DNA from: Liolophura sinensis
Taxonomy: Eukaryota; Mollusca; Polyplacophora; Chitonida; Chitonidae
Direction: 5' to 3'
Length of the DNA stretch: 64,000 nucleotides
NCBI RefSeq assembly: GCF_032854445.1
Contig: NC_088304.1
Coordinates: 33,224,810-33,288,809 of the forward strand
The position numbers were made by a program, and so were the translations under genes. Position 1 is the stretch's first letter. Each line of letters starts with the position of its first letter. Positions 38,077 to 48,733 of the stretch are shown here, piece by piece. The notes beneath the pieces are model-generated. The model did no database searches. It saw nothing but the letters and a program-made list of their open reading frames with translations, and was not told the origin of the DNA.

Positions 38077-38671
38077 TTATGTACAACGTTAAACCCCACC
38101 TCACTAACTCATTTAACCTGTGGGTTTATTTGTGAAATGTGCACATTTGTTGATGTGTATGGTTTATTTTCCCAATAAAAGGTTTTGGTGCACCTTAACC
38201 GTCATTCTACCGACTGGATGCCAAAAGTAGGGAGCTTTCCACACACCATGCCAATATCAAACACCAAACAGGGATTGGGTTGCATTTGTTCATTCATAAA
38301 AGCCTTATCTAATGCATGAGCATCACTGAAAATCTCAAAATTCCAAATGATATGGAAATATAGTAGCAAGTTTCCTCCTGGGATCAGATCGAACCCCACC
38401 TGGAGACAAACAAATAGCCCAGAAGGTAAGGTTTGATGCATATAAGAGGCCTAAACTACTTTATCATTGTAGGAATAGAATGAAAAAGCTATCAATAAGC
38501 TTTGAAAACCCTTCATCTTGATGCAATTACACAGGTGAGATGGATCAGAGATATACATGTTGGGCATTTACATTTCTTTCATTTTGCGTTTGGTTTAGCT
38601 TTTTACTTTGTCTTTTTCCTGTTGTCACTTGTCTTCACTTTTTAAAACTTTATGGCTTGTGTTCAAAATCC

Positions 38672-38790
38672 GTTCTTCGCAACTTGCAGATGGTCTTGGG
38701 TTTCTCCCGGGCTCTGCCCCGCCGTCGTATAAGTGAAATATTTTTAAGTACGGCGTGAAACACAGTCAAATAAACAACTAATTAAATCCC
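38672..38790 (+). repeat. SINE 3' fragment
   Basis: Starts at GCAACTTGCAGATGGTCTTG, skips part of the central domain, and ends GTACGGCGTGAAACACAGTC plus an A/T-rich tail. Confidence 0.8.
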
Positions 38791-38799
38791 AACGGTAAA

Positions 38800-40080
38800 G
38801 GGGAGAATACTCTCGCTGCGTTAAACGTTGACGCCATGTCTAGAGCTAGTTTACACACGCCATTTGTGATATAATACCCAAGCATTCCTCTTTACTTTTT
38901 TGAATATATAATGTAATAGAGAGGGGCCTTCGTGGCATGTTCGTGTGGTCAAGGTGCTTGCCGTTCAAACGCCAGGACACAAACGGTGCGGGTTCAAACT
39001 TGGCGTTGGACAGCAAATTTGTTGATTCGTCCGGTTTACAATCTTCTTGGGGACTTGGTGACAATAAACTGCCGATGCCTTGATGAGACCATTTTCGCAG
39101 TCTGTTGTTCATCGAAAACTCACCTGTCTTCAGTCAATGTTGTGTACGTGAGGTTGAATTTTTGTTACTTTACCAATTGAAAGATGCTAAGACACGATCA
39201 TTATTACCGTAAAGCAGACGTACATGTGTCGTAATATTACCACAAACAATACATTTATCGTGGTTATCTCCCTTATACCGTACACCGACTCATCTCATTA
39301 CAAGAGATTAAGCAGAGCAACTGTCAATCTATCCCACGCTGCGTTTTTTCAAGCTGTGGGACGTTTTACCCAAATTCTTCGACACAGTCAAAGAAACACG
39401 GTTATGAATACAGTGTATACTTTGTATACAACGACTTGTTAAGGAATACAATTCAAAATTACAATAGAAGGGTGTTCACAAATGCAAGCCTACCAAAGCC
39501 AATTCTGATGCAACGTATTGCACATAGCATTTTAAGAGGTTGACTGGTACGTACAGTCCATAAAGAACAACCAGTCAAGAGAACATACAAACAACAACCT
39601 ACGACTTTCAAAAATGGTAAAGCAGAATCCCAGCGTTTTTTCTCCGTTTGCTTTTGACTTTCCTTAGGGAGGCCTGAAACGCAATTTCAAGTTAAGGCTT
39701 AAACGAAGGACGTTCTATTAAAAAATAACAATTACACGAATATTTTGATTGCCGTAAACACCAGTGGATGCATGTTATGTCTTCCAAAGGCCTCATCCGG
39801 CTTTATTACCAACCAACTACATGTTGTTCGTAAGATATATCAGATCAAAGCCTCCTCTAAGACAGAACTCGCAATTACATGAGATAAATTCAGGATTGGA
39901 GTTCTCTTTTATCCAATTTGTGTACTGGCAAATCTGTAATGGTCTTTAAACTTGTTAATAAAATTGTTATTAAAGCGCTTGTTCGTTGTAGCCATACATC
40001 AGACCAATAACCAAGATGTCGCGAGCTCGATTCGACCTCTTGTTGCTTAGACATTATCTTATTTATATATTATTCTGAAT
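38800..40080. other. gene-free stretch
   Basis: A CGGTGCGGGTTCAAAC B-box-like site near 38,985 follows GGGGCCTTCGTGGC at 38,926, so a different or degenerate tRNA SINE may occupy about 38,922-39,010. No exon recognised. Confidence 0.35.
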
Positions 40081-40081
40081 C

Positions 40082-40225
40082 ATATTTTGTGCCGTTACAC
40101 GACAGCGTCCAAAATTATGATCGGAGGACACCGGGCAGAGCCCGTTGGGGGAACCCAAGACCTTCCGCAGGTTACTTGCTGACCTTCCCACGTACGACCG
40201 GAGAGGAAGCTAGCATGAGCTAGAC
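40082..40225 (-). repeat. truncated SINE
   Basis: ACACGACAGCGTCCAAAATTATG to GAGAGGAAGCTAGCATGAGC. Both the poly(A) tail and the tRNA head are missing. Confidence 0.75.
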
Positions 40226-40319
40226 GAGTATCACATCCTAATTTAGTGCCATTAATATACTCAACAAATCCAATTAAATTCTAGCAAGGATATACCAAGT
40301 ATTATGCAATACGTCCAGG

Positions 40320-40425
40320 TAATCACTGAGATACGCGTCTTACTTTACCTTGGGGCGATAAGTCACATGGTAATCACTGAGATACGTGTCGTACGTTACC
40401 TTGGAGGAAAAAGTCACATAGTAGC
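40320..40425. repeat. 59-bp tandem duplication
   Basis: Two units starting AATCACTGAGATACG and ending AAGTCACAT(G/A)G, with several substitutions. Confidence 0.75.
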
Positions 40426-40801
40426 TTGATATACAACAGAGCTGAAGATCTATGCCTTCAAAATGTATCAATAAATAATTAGGAGTTAAGGTGACATTTG
40501 CAGAATTTCAGCCATATCGGTGGAAAGAACATGTCAAAACCAAGAAACAATGAGAATGAGAATACTCTAATCGAGAACAAATGAGAGACAGAAACATCTT
40601 GAACCTGTTAAAGTAAAATTTGAAAATCACCTTAAATAAATATAGTTGTTATAAAATGAACAGCAATACCAGAACAATGTTAAACAATTAAAATGCGTAT
40701 ATCACGCGACATGTATTTGGCGGCTTAGAACTATTGAGAAATTCTGATCACGCACACAGAAGAGCTCTAAGTTTGTCTCCTTTCACGCCGAGCTTGTCTT
40801 G

Positions 40802-41112
40802 AGTGGGTGTGTGAGTGCTTAGGGTTTAACGTGGTATTTAGCAGTTTTCATCTGATGACGAAAGAGTCCTCAGAGTGCATGTACGTGTAATACCTCCTGG
40901 TTTGCAGTACGGATTTCCAACGCTCTTATCCGGTGTTGTTTAACTGAGACGACTTACCGAAGGCAAGTAAGTGGCCCCACCCGTGCCATTATACTGATGC
41001 GCGTCAACAAGTTGTTACACTATCCCCTTAATGCTGAACGCCAAGCCAGGAAGTTACAACTACCGCCCCCGAAACGGACGCTCTGTCAACTGTGCCACCT
41101 GTGCCGATATAG
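40802..41112 (-). repeat. second SINE-like family, copy 2
   Basis: Fuller copy of the family at 2,893-3,112. It adds the centre CCATTATACTGATGCG, CACTATCCCCTTAATGCTGA and GGAAGTTACAACTACC, then the tRNA-like head in reverse (GGACGCTCTGTCAACTGTGCC). Confidence 0.65.
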
Positions 41113-41119
41113 CTTGCCG

Positions 41120-42420
41120 TTAGAGCTGAGGCCTCATTTTTATTCTAGACGGTCGGAACTGTAGAAATTAATTGGGAACAACCGATCTTGAATGTATCAT
41201 TTGACAAGAATGTCCTGAGTGACCTCCCCTTGTAGGGCGACCTCGGGACTGTCACCTCTGGAAAGGCGCCACAACTTTCCTTTGTCGGCAATACCTCGTA
41301 ATGGCGTGAATCTCAGACTATATTCAATCTTGTAGATAAGCTTTGTTTACATTAGACTCCACTGCAAGTTGTCAGTTAACCAGTTTGTCACGTTAATTGT
41401 TATTTTGTCAACACGTTATTTTGTTTAACCTTGTTACTTGCACTAGAGTACTGTTTCGTGTGTGCTTTATTTCTCGGTGGGGTCTGTGGACATCTCTACG
41501 GTCATTTGCCACTGTGACATTGTTTTAGTGTGCATACTGTTCTGTTTATACTGTAGTTCTTTAATTATGCCCTAAGGAAGTTGATGTGGCTGTAATAATG
41601 GACGGAAGTCATTATTTCAGTTGTACTATTACTGTATTTCTGGAATAAGATCCGGTCGTACCCTGTACACTGCGATGTGTGTAGAGCCACTGCGTTTGTC
41701 AGATTTACACATAGTGTGGATTATCTAACATGTACTTACAGATAGGTATATGTGTCTCCCCCATAGGATTTCCTGATTGGCTTGAGGTGGCGGTCGGGCC
41801 TTGTCACCGCTGACATACATTGGCACATTCTCCTGAGGTAAATATAACATTACTTAGGTTGAAATGAAGTTAAGGTGTGATATACGATATATAATATTAT
41901 TCTAGGATATGACATTATACTGCCATCAACTCTGTGCAGTCAATACTCTCGTCTGTTGTGTATAAGATTGTTGGACATAGCATGTTCAAGTGAAATTAGT
42001 GGCGTTTGGTAACGAGCTGTTCAGGTGTTTGATTGTACACATCGAATGCTGCACTTTGTATGCCGTAGTTGATTTAATGATCATGTAAGTAATCTCTTCA
42101 GTTGAGGTCCTTGGATGTTGTTTTACGAGTTGCTGAACCATGCTTGGGGTCTGACTGAGATGTTTGGTGACCCTCTTCTTATAACGATGGTTACTGGTCA
42201 TGACTTGTAATGTAACTAGTATTTCTGTTACTAATTAGTAGTAATTAGTGTAATTATTAGTGCTCCCATACACCCACTTGAAGAGTGTCTGACATAGTTA
42301 CTTTTAGTTCACTTGAAGCTGTAATAATGTACCTATTGTTTTTTACCCACTTAAAGTTATTGTTATTGTTGCATAACAATTATCTATTGTTCTCGTGATA
42401 TAATTCACAATTCCTCGACA
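41120..42420. other. gene-free stretch
   Basis: No exon or repeat recognised. A 71-codon minus-strand frame at 41,986-42,201 has no recognisable feature. Confidence 0.35.
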
Positions 42421-42430
42421 TTGATTACGT

Positions 42431-43813
42431 TGTTCGTAGGCCACCCTTATCATTGATTGTTCGCAGGCCAGCCCTATCAATGATTGTGCGCAGGCCACCC
42501 TTATCATTGATTGTTCGCAGGCCAGCCCTATCAATGATTGTGCGCAGGCCAGCCCTATCAATGATTGTTCGCAGGCCACCCTTATCATTGATTGTTCGCA
42601 GGCCAGCCCTATCAATGATTGTGCGCAGGCCAACCCTATCAATGATTGTTCGCAGGCCACCCCTATCACTGATTGTTCGCAGGCCAGCCCTATCACTGAT
42701 TGTTCGCAGGCCACCCCTATCACTGATTGTTCGCAGGCCAGCCCTATCACTGATTGTGCGCAGGCCAGCCTTATCACTGATTGTTCGCAGGCCAGCCCTA
42801 TCACTGATTGTTCGCAGCCCACCCCTATCACTGATTGTGCGCAGGCCAGCCCTATCACTGATTGTTCGCAGGCCAGCCCTATCAATGATTGTTCGCAGGC
42901 CACCCCTATCACTGATTGTTCGCAGGCCAGCCCTATCACTGATTGTGCGCAGGCCAGCCCTATCACTGATTGTGCACAGGCCAGCCCTATCAATGATTGT
43001 GCGCAGGCCACCACTATCAATGATTGTTCGCAGGCCAGCCCTATCACTGATTGTGCGCAGGCCACCCCTATCAATGATTGTTCGCAGGCCACCCCTATCA
43101 CTGATTGTGCGCAGGCCAGCCCTATCAATGATTGTTCGCAGGCCAACCCTATCAATGATTGTGCGCAGGCCAGCCCTATCACTGATTGTTCGCAGGCCAG
43201 CCCTATCAATGATTGTTCGCAGGCCAGCCCTATCACTGATTGTGCGCAGGCCACCCCTATCAATGATTGTTCGCAGGCCACCCCTATCACTGATTGTTCG
43301 CAGGCCAGCCCTATCAATGATTGTTCGCAGGCCAACCCTATCAATGATTGTGCGCAGGCCAGCCCTATCACTGATTGTTCGCAGGCCAGCCCTATCAATG
43401 ATTGTTCGCAGGCCAGCCCTATCAATGATTGTGCGCAGGCCACCACTATCAATGATTGTTCGCAGGCCACCCCTATCACTGATTGTGCGCAGGCCAGCCC
43501 TATCAATGATTGTGCGCAGGCCAGCCCTATCAATGATTGTTCGCAGGCCAGCCCTATCAATGATTGTTCGCAGGCCAGCCCTATCACTGATTGTTCGCAG
43601 GCCACCCCTATCAATGATTGTTCGCAGGCCAGCCCTATCAATGATTGTTCGCAGGCCACCCCTATCAATGATTGTTCGCAGGCCACCCCTATCAATGATT
43701 GTGCGCAGGCCACCCCTATCACTGATTGTGCGCAGGCCAGCCCTATCAATGATTGTTCGCAGGCCACCCCTGCCAATGATTGTGCGCAGGCCAGCCCTAT
43801 CAATGATTGTTGC
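42431..43813. repeat. 27-bp minisatellite, about 51 units
   Basis: Unit TGATTGTTCGCAGGCCAGCC plus CTATCAA. Most variation falls at a few sites with two common states each: TTCG or TGCG, CAATG or CACTG, and AGCCC or ACCCC. Hardly any unit carries an indel. Because the period is 9 codons, the array stays open on both strands (503 codons minus, 480 plus). With no other coding signal I treat both frames as by-products. Confidence 0.95.
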
Positions 43814-43910
43814 AATCTCTCACCTCTCTGTTTTAGGCTCTCACCATGTATCACTGCGTGGATCTTGCCATCAAACGTTAAAAAGTCTTGACTGATTCAT
43901 CAGGAATGTG

Positions 43911-44085
43911 GATTTCGATAATTGTAATCAACGAGGGATTTAGATTTCGATAACTGTAATCAACCAGGGATGTAGATTTCGATAATTGTAATCAACCATT
44001 GATGTAGATTTCGATAAATGTAATCAACCAGCGATGTGGATTTCGAAACTTGTAATCAACCAGGAATGTGGATTTCGATAACTGT
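43911..44085. repeat. 32-bp tandem repeat, about 5 units
   Basis: Units GATTTCGATAATTGTAATCA plus ACCAGGGATGTA with scattered substitutions. The array follows the 27-bp array after about 100 bp. Confidence 0.85.
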
Positions 44086-44277
44086 GATAAGGAATATTAC
44101 CAAAGTCAACTTTCTGTATGATGTGTGACGAACGATGTGAATAACTATTGCACAAAAACAGATGCAAGCGTACCTAAACATACAATAGAGGCATAAACTT
44201 GATCATATTGAGAGAAACAGTTTATGTCGTTCCAGAAACCTTTACGATTCATATATGCACATTCTTCGCTTGTATGT

Positions 44278-44307
44278 ATATATACCCTGTATATATATAT
44301 ATATACC

Positions 44308-44394
<87 letters not shown>

Positions 44395-44415
44395 CTGTAT
44401 ATATATATATATATA
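44278..44415. repeat. AT microsatellite with CCCTG interruptions
   Basis: Long TA run interrupted three times by ACCCTG (near 44,284, 44,306 and 44,393). Confidence 0.95.
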
Positions 44416-44449
44416 ATATACAAGATTATATACAATAAATGTAGACAGT

Positions 44450-45790
44450 TCAGAAATTATTGTTGCATGAATCATTTCAAATTGCTCTACGTGATTGGTA
44501 CATGATGTGGGACACTTGTATCCTTTTACATATAGGACACAATATCTTAAAAAAGTGTTGCTATCGGTGGTGGCTATCGCAGTGTTGAGTCCTAGCCAGT
44601 CTACAGTGTGACTCTGCATTCCACCGCGTATTGTCTGTGTCACCCAAGCTTCTCTACTTCTCTTATAAGGGCATCCCTCTCTGGAACACACAAAAAAGGA
44701 AAACAGACAAAGAGTTTTTTTATAATGTTATTTAAATTGTCTTAGTATCTTAACTTTCATATGCCAACCAACATTCAAAGCATCATTTGCCATTCGGAGT
44801 GAGCATACAAAGTAGTATTGCTGACATCGAGGGCCTAAAGTGTTACTTCACCTAATGATGTGTGAAAGTATATAAACTAACAAAGCACATGTATAAAGTT
44901 TAGAATGCAAGTTGTAGGAAAGTTTTAACAGATTGAATGCATCACTTGTGTTGCTTACAACTTCTGGCAAATCATCTTTCTTTGATGGCATGGTGATCTC
45001 ACAGTATGTTCTTTCTGACTCCACATGCATAATTTAATGAAAATTGTTTACATATTAAACATGTGTAACAGCGGAACCAGATATTTTTTTCTTGTAGCTA
45101 TATCTGAATTTAAAGTGTACACTATGTTAAAACTGTGTGAGGACATTTCCCGTGGCCTAGCCTTATATTATCGTCTCCACCTATACACTTTACCTCGGCC
45201 GTGTCGAATATATCTGTAAGTACAAGTTCTTGATTACGGCGTTAAACTCTAATCAAATTCTTAAATTATGGCAAAAATACTCTTATGGGATAAAGCCTCA
45301 ATTGGCGTTTGTGTTACCCTGAGGAATAAATTAGAACGATTGTCAGGAGAACAGCTCGATTTACATGGCACAGTCGATAAAAGGCAAATAAACCTCACCA
45401 TGTATATCTGGTATGTTGTCACCTGTATGTAGGTGTAATATGTGCTCATGTACAAACTTGACCAGATCAGTGTTTTAAAGTAAATATCAAGGTAGTGCCG
45501 TTCTATTTCCCAGAAGTGAATTTGCTTTCATTTTCGTTTTGCAATTGACTCAACAGAAATATTCCAGGTTCAGTGTATAAACGTGAACGATACGTCCTCA
45601 GTGCGGGACGTGTAAGGAGGAGACCAGTCGGTCGGGTGTTGATTTACAGGCAGCGGGCAAACGTAAGTGTTTGATATTTTATTCTATATGTGCAGCATTT
45701 CAGCGTCAGCGACGTTTGATGAACTCTATAGAGTTGATAACATAAAGGAATCTATTCATCTGAAGGTCGGAACAACAGACTACTCTTTCT
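44450..45790. other. gene-free stretch with a SINE-related tail
   Basis: At 45,140-45,262 CCCGTGGCCTAGCC is followed by ACAAGTTCTTGATTACGGCG and TTAAACTCTAATCAAA, a diverged SINE 3' end. A possible donor (GCAAAC|GTAAGT) lies at 45,658-45,667, but no exon can be defended. Confidence 0.4.
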
Positions 45791-45795
45791 ATCCA

Positions 45796-45966
45796 GGGGC
45801 CTCCGTGACTCAGTTGGTTAGTGCGCTAGGGCAGCGTAATGATGCAGCAACCTGCGGATGGTCGTGGGTTGCCCCCGGGTTTTGTCCTGTTTCCTCCCAC
45901 TATCCGTCGTATAAATGAAATATTTTTGAGTACGGCGTAAAACACCAATCAAATAAATAAATAAAT
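45796..45966 (+). repeat. internally deleted SINE
   Basis: The head GGGGCCTCCGTGACTCAG and GCAGCGTAATGA join directly to GCAGCAACCTGCGGATGGTC, so the B box and first part of the central domain are deleted. The tail AATCAAATAAATAAATAAAT is intact. Confidence 0.85.
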
Positions 45967-46051
45967 CTTTCCATCCGTCTTAAGTCTTCATTGAGTTGCT
46001 GAATGGATGTTAGGTGTATTGAACGTGAACACGAAACACTGAAGCGTTTCA

Positions 46052-46122
46052 CTTGAATGTATGTTTGAACGGTACGACCTTTAATTTCCCCTAATATTGT
46101 GGCGTTTGGTTGTTCCCAAGTG
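46052..46122 (+). repeat. paralogue of the Polinton target site
   Basis: CTTGAATGTATGTTTGAACG and then CCTTTAATTTCCCCTAATATTGTGGCGTTT. The same sequence, with a few changes, is split by the Polinton: its left part is at 46,184-46,210 and its right part at 61,239-61,290. It therefore shows what the locus looked like before insertion. Confidence 0.7.
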
Positions 46123-46204
46123 ACCATGTCCTTAAAACGATAACTGATGTGTTATCAGGTCTCTCCGCCTGTGAGGCTTTTTCTCTTGAATGTATGCTTG
46201 AACA

Positions 46205-46210
46205 GCACAA
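46205..46210 (+). repeat. Polinton target-site duplication, left
   Basis: GCACAA immediately before the terminal AGTAGTATAC; repeated at 61,239-61,244. Six bp is the usual Polinton duplication length. Confidence 0.85.
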
Positions 46211-46372
46211 AGTAGTATACACAATGCCGGTTCTGGCACACCCTCTCCTTGGTAAATAGAGGCCCCTAGCCCCTATTCCCGGCGAGGTCCAGAAGTTCTA
46301 GTATACAGAGTATAGGTTCTGGCGCACCCTCCCCTTGGGGCCCTCCCCATAACAAAATAGAGGATCCCACCC
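46211..46372 (+). repeat. Polinton left terminal inverted repeat
   Basis: Matches the reverse complement of 61,077-61,238 with a handful of mismatches. It contains two related modules, each with GTATAC, GGTTCTGGC(A/G)CACCCTC and a TAGAGG end, at 46,211-46,285 and 46,297-46,372. Confidence 0.9.
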
Positions 46373-46724
46373 CCCTTTCCCTGCTTCCCCCATAACACCC
46401 CCCCCCCCCTTAGGCGCCTCCCCAGCCAAGGCGTACACGCTTATCTAGTCTACACATACACATTGATATGAGGCGACCTAGTTGGCATTTAACAGATAAG
46501 GCCTATAGCCTATATATAGGCCGGCTGTGTTGCACAACAGGGTGATTCAGCTGATTTTCTCCCAACTATAGGGCTTAAACCACTGATTTTTATGAAAAAT
46601 AAATGTGACAGCTTTTTTCAGCGTGTCTTGTTTGATAAGATCCAGTATTTTTTTAGGAGGAGTGGAGAAATTTTGTTTATGCGTTTATGACTTTCCAATT
46701 TAGCCTATGTTTCGTGGGTCGTGG

Positions 46725-46835
46725 GATATAGCTCAGTCGGCTGACAGAGGTGGGAAAGGCGCTGTGTGTAAGGGGCGTATTCATGTACTACATGTATAAG
46801 GGGATGTTTGCTAGCTCAAATCCGGATTTGGTCTC
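46725..46835 (+). repeat. tRNA-like element inside Polinton left end
   Basis: GGGATATAGCTCAGTCGGCT is a good A box. AGCTCAAATCC about 85 bp further is a weak B box. Probably a tRNA-derived SINE head or tRNA pseudogene. Confidence 0.35.
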
Positions 46836-47287
46836 CTGTATATGTAGTATATGAATGCGTTACCTGCATATGGCGCCGGGCTCTACGCACTTCTAAGGAA
46901 TCTCTGCAACTTTCGACAGTTTCGGGGGCAGAGAGACCTTACCAAGGGGTGTTGTAGATGGCCCAGAGGTAGTGGGATGTGTCAGCCCCAACTAACCCCC
47001 CTAACGGTGGGTCGCTAGCGCAAAAAAATCCGGAGCCAGCCGTTAGGGTGGTGATTAATTGGTAAAAGGCTGAGCTATAAACCAGGCCTTTTGCTTTTTT
47101 TGGACCATGGGTTCAAAAATCCACACTGGGCAGAAATTTTTTTACCCCAGGGCACCAGGCTAGCCAGACATCCGCCCAACCTGACGGGCAATCCAGCCAA
47201 AGGGGGTATTTTTGACGGGTAAAATTTTGAATCAACAGCCCACAGACCAGTACACTGTTTCAAAGTGTATTAATATTATATGTATGT

Positions 47288-47377
47288 ATACTAGTAGTAT
47301 ACAGAATAGGAGTTCTGGACCACCCTCCCTCTGGGGCCCTCCCCAGAACAAAATAGAGGCCCCAGCCGAGGGTCTGA
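47288..47377 (+). repeat. internal copy of a terminal-repeat module
   Basis: AGTAGTATACAGAATAGG, GGACCACCCTCC and GGGGCCCTCCCCAGAACAAAATAGAGG match the second module of the left terminal repeat. It lies about 1 kb inside the element and just before its first open frame. Confidence 0.8.
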
Positions 47378-47425
47378 TGGCTATCGAAATTTCTTATTAG
47401 TATACAACGAATACAATGAATAATC

Positions 47426-47674
47426 ATGGGATCTCGCACGATGGAAACGACCAGCCAGCCTATTTGGGCGAAGTTAGTCGGCACGATGCAAGACTTGCGA
47501 GGCTACAAAGAAGTCACCCACAACATGTTTGAAGACGGACGCGACAACGCGGGCCGGCTGCTTGTGCTGAAGCTCTTCACCAACGACGTGTGCGCTTCGG
47601 TAGATCACCCCGAGCCAATCCGGCAGTATTATGAAAACCGGCTGCTGCCCGAGCTAATGAGGCGACAACCCTAA
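47426..47674 (+). CDS. small Polinton ORF of unknown function
   Basis: 82 codons, starting 50 bp after the internal terminal-repeat module. The product is soluble-looking and charged, without a membrane segment or known motif (KLVGTMQDLRGYKEVTHNMF near the N-terminus). GC-rich codon use matches the neighbouring Polinton genes, which argues that it is or was coding. It could be a complete small protein or a remnant of a larger one. I do not recognise the family. Confidence 0.5.
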   Translation: MGSRTMETTSQPIWAKLVGTMQDLRGYKEVTHNMFEDGRDNAGRLLVLKLFTNDVCASVDHPEPIRQYYENRLLPELMRRQP

Positions 47675-47685
47675 CCCCCAGAACA

Positions 47686-47989
47686 TCATTCGGAAAGAGC
47701 GTTTTTCAGCTCTTGCCGAGCTAGTTTTCGGCCGCGATCTATAAGCTGTTTTTTCGTGCTTTCATCGATCTCTACGGCGTTGAATATCTTACGAGACTTA
47801 GCGCGTATCTCCTGCTTCAGATCAGAGTAGTTCTTGAGCTCCTGAACGACTTGCTTGAACTCTACGTCCGAAATAACACCATCGGATAATGCCGTAGACA
47901 CCTGCGCACGGATGCTGTTAAGTTTGCCCTCGGCTAACAGCCGTATATCGTTATGTTTCTTAGCCTTTGCGTGAAATCGGCGGCTAACG
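47686..47989 (-). pseudogene. C-terminal fragment of an unidentified Polinton gene
   Basis: A minus-strand frame is open from about 47,989 down to the stop at 47,686, with no ATG at its 5' edge. The product is a charged, helical region with a KLNSIRAQVSTALSDG segment and, further on, VVQELKNYSDLKQEIR. I have an impression of similar C-terminal segments in transposon-linked proteins of other invertebrates, but cannot name the family. The frame stops abruptly at 47,989-47,995, where the capsid fragment begins on the other strand, so the N-terminus has been deleted. Confidence 0.5.
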
Positions 47990-47995
47990 AATTAA

Positions 47996-48733
47996 CGACT
48001 GGAGTACGAACTGACGTTCAACGATTTCAGTCGGGTCATCCAGGCAACAGACGATGCCGACGCGACTTACACCATCGACAACATCAACCTGGAGTTCGAT
48101 ATGGTCACCGAAGAGGAGCTCGCTAGACAGATCCGCACCCAGTTTGCCGGGGGCGTCTCCATTCTGTATGATCGCGTCCTCCACCACCGAAAGTTTGTGA
48201 AGGACAAGTCTGATACTCTCTGGACCATAAACCTGAACATTCCCGCGAGAGCAATGAAGGGCATCCTCATGCTGTTCGAGACTAAAGGAACCCCGTGGAA
48301 GAGGAGGTCGGAATCCTTCTACAACCCGAAGATCACCAAAGTAGAAGTCACAATAGAAGGGGTCCCAAATCAGCTGTACAGCCAGGGCATGCGGGCATAC
48401 CAGCAATGGGGCGAGGTCCAGAGGTTCTTCGCCAGCTCACCCCTACGAAAGCGGGACCCTGAGGTGGCCAGGGTCGTTAAAGACTTAGGCCTGGCAGACG
48501 TTTCCCTGGAAGAGTTCTTGACGCACAAGCACGCCTTCTGGCTTGACCTTCGGCCAAGCGACGATGACGAGCTGCATGGCAGTGGGAGGCGCGTTCTGAA
48601 CGCCAGCGAGGGGATCACGATACAGGTGACAAAAGAGAGAGAAGCTCCCGGCGTGTTGAACGTATATCTCTATGTGATCATGGACGCAAAGCTGCACATC
48701 CAGAATGGTAGATTCGTTAGCGCGCTTTATTGA
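47996..48733 (+). pseudogene. Polinton major capsid protein, C-terminal part
   Basis: Open from a stop at 47,993 through 245 codons to TGA at 48,733. The first ATG (48,101) is internal, so coding sequence upstream has been lost. It fits the C-terminal part of the Polinton double jelly-roll capsid protein, including a WLDLRPSDDDELHGSGRR block and a final beta-rich stretch ending NGRFVSALY. Full-length Polinton capsid proteins are considerably longer, so the first jelly roll is missing. The remaining frame has no internal break. The 3' end overlaps the ATPase start by 29 bp, a compact viral-like arrangement. Confidence 0.75.

Noticed and set aside
42431-43813. CRISPR-like array
   Set aside because: Units are contiguous with no spacers, and the genome is animal.
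42343-43895. 503-codon (minus) and 480-codon (plus) open frames
   Set aside because: They lie in a 27-bp tandem repeat without stops in those frames. Both strands are open, and there is no signal peptide, start context or flanking exon evidence.
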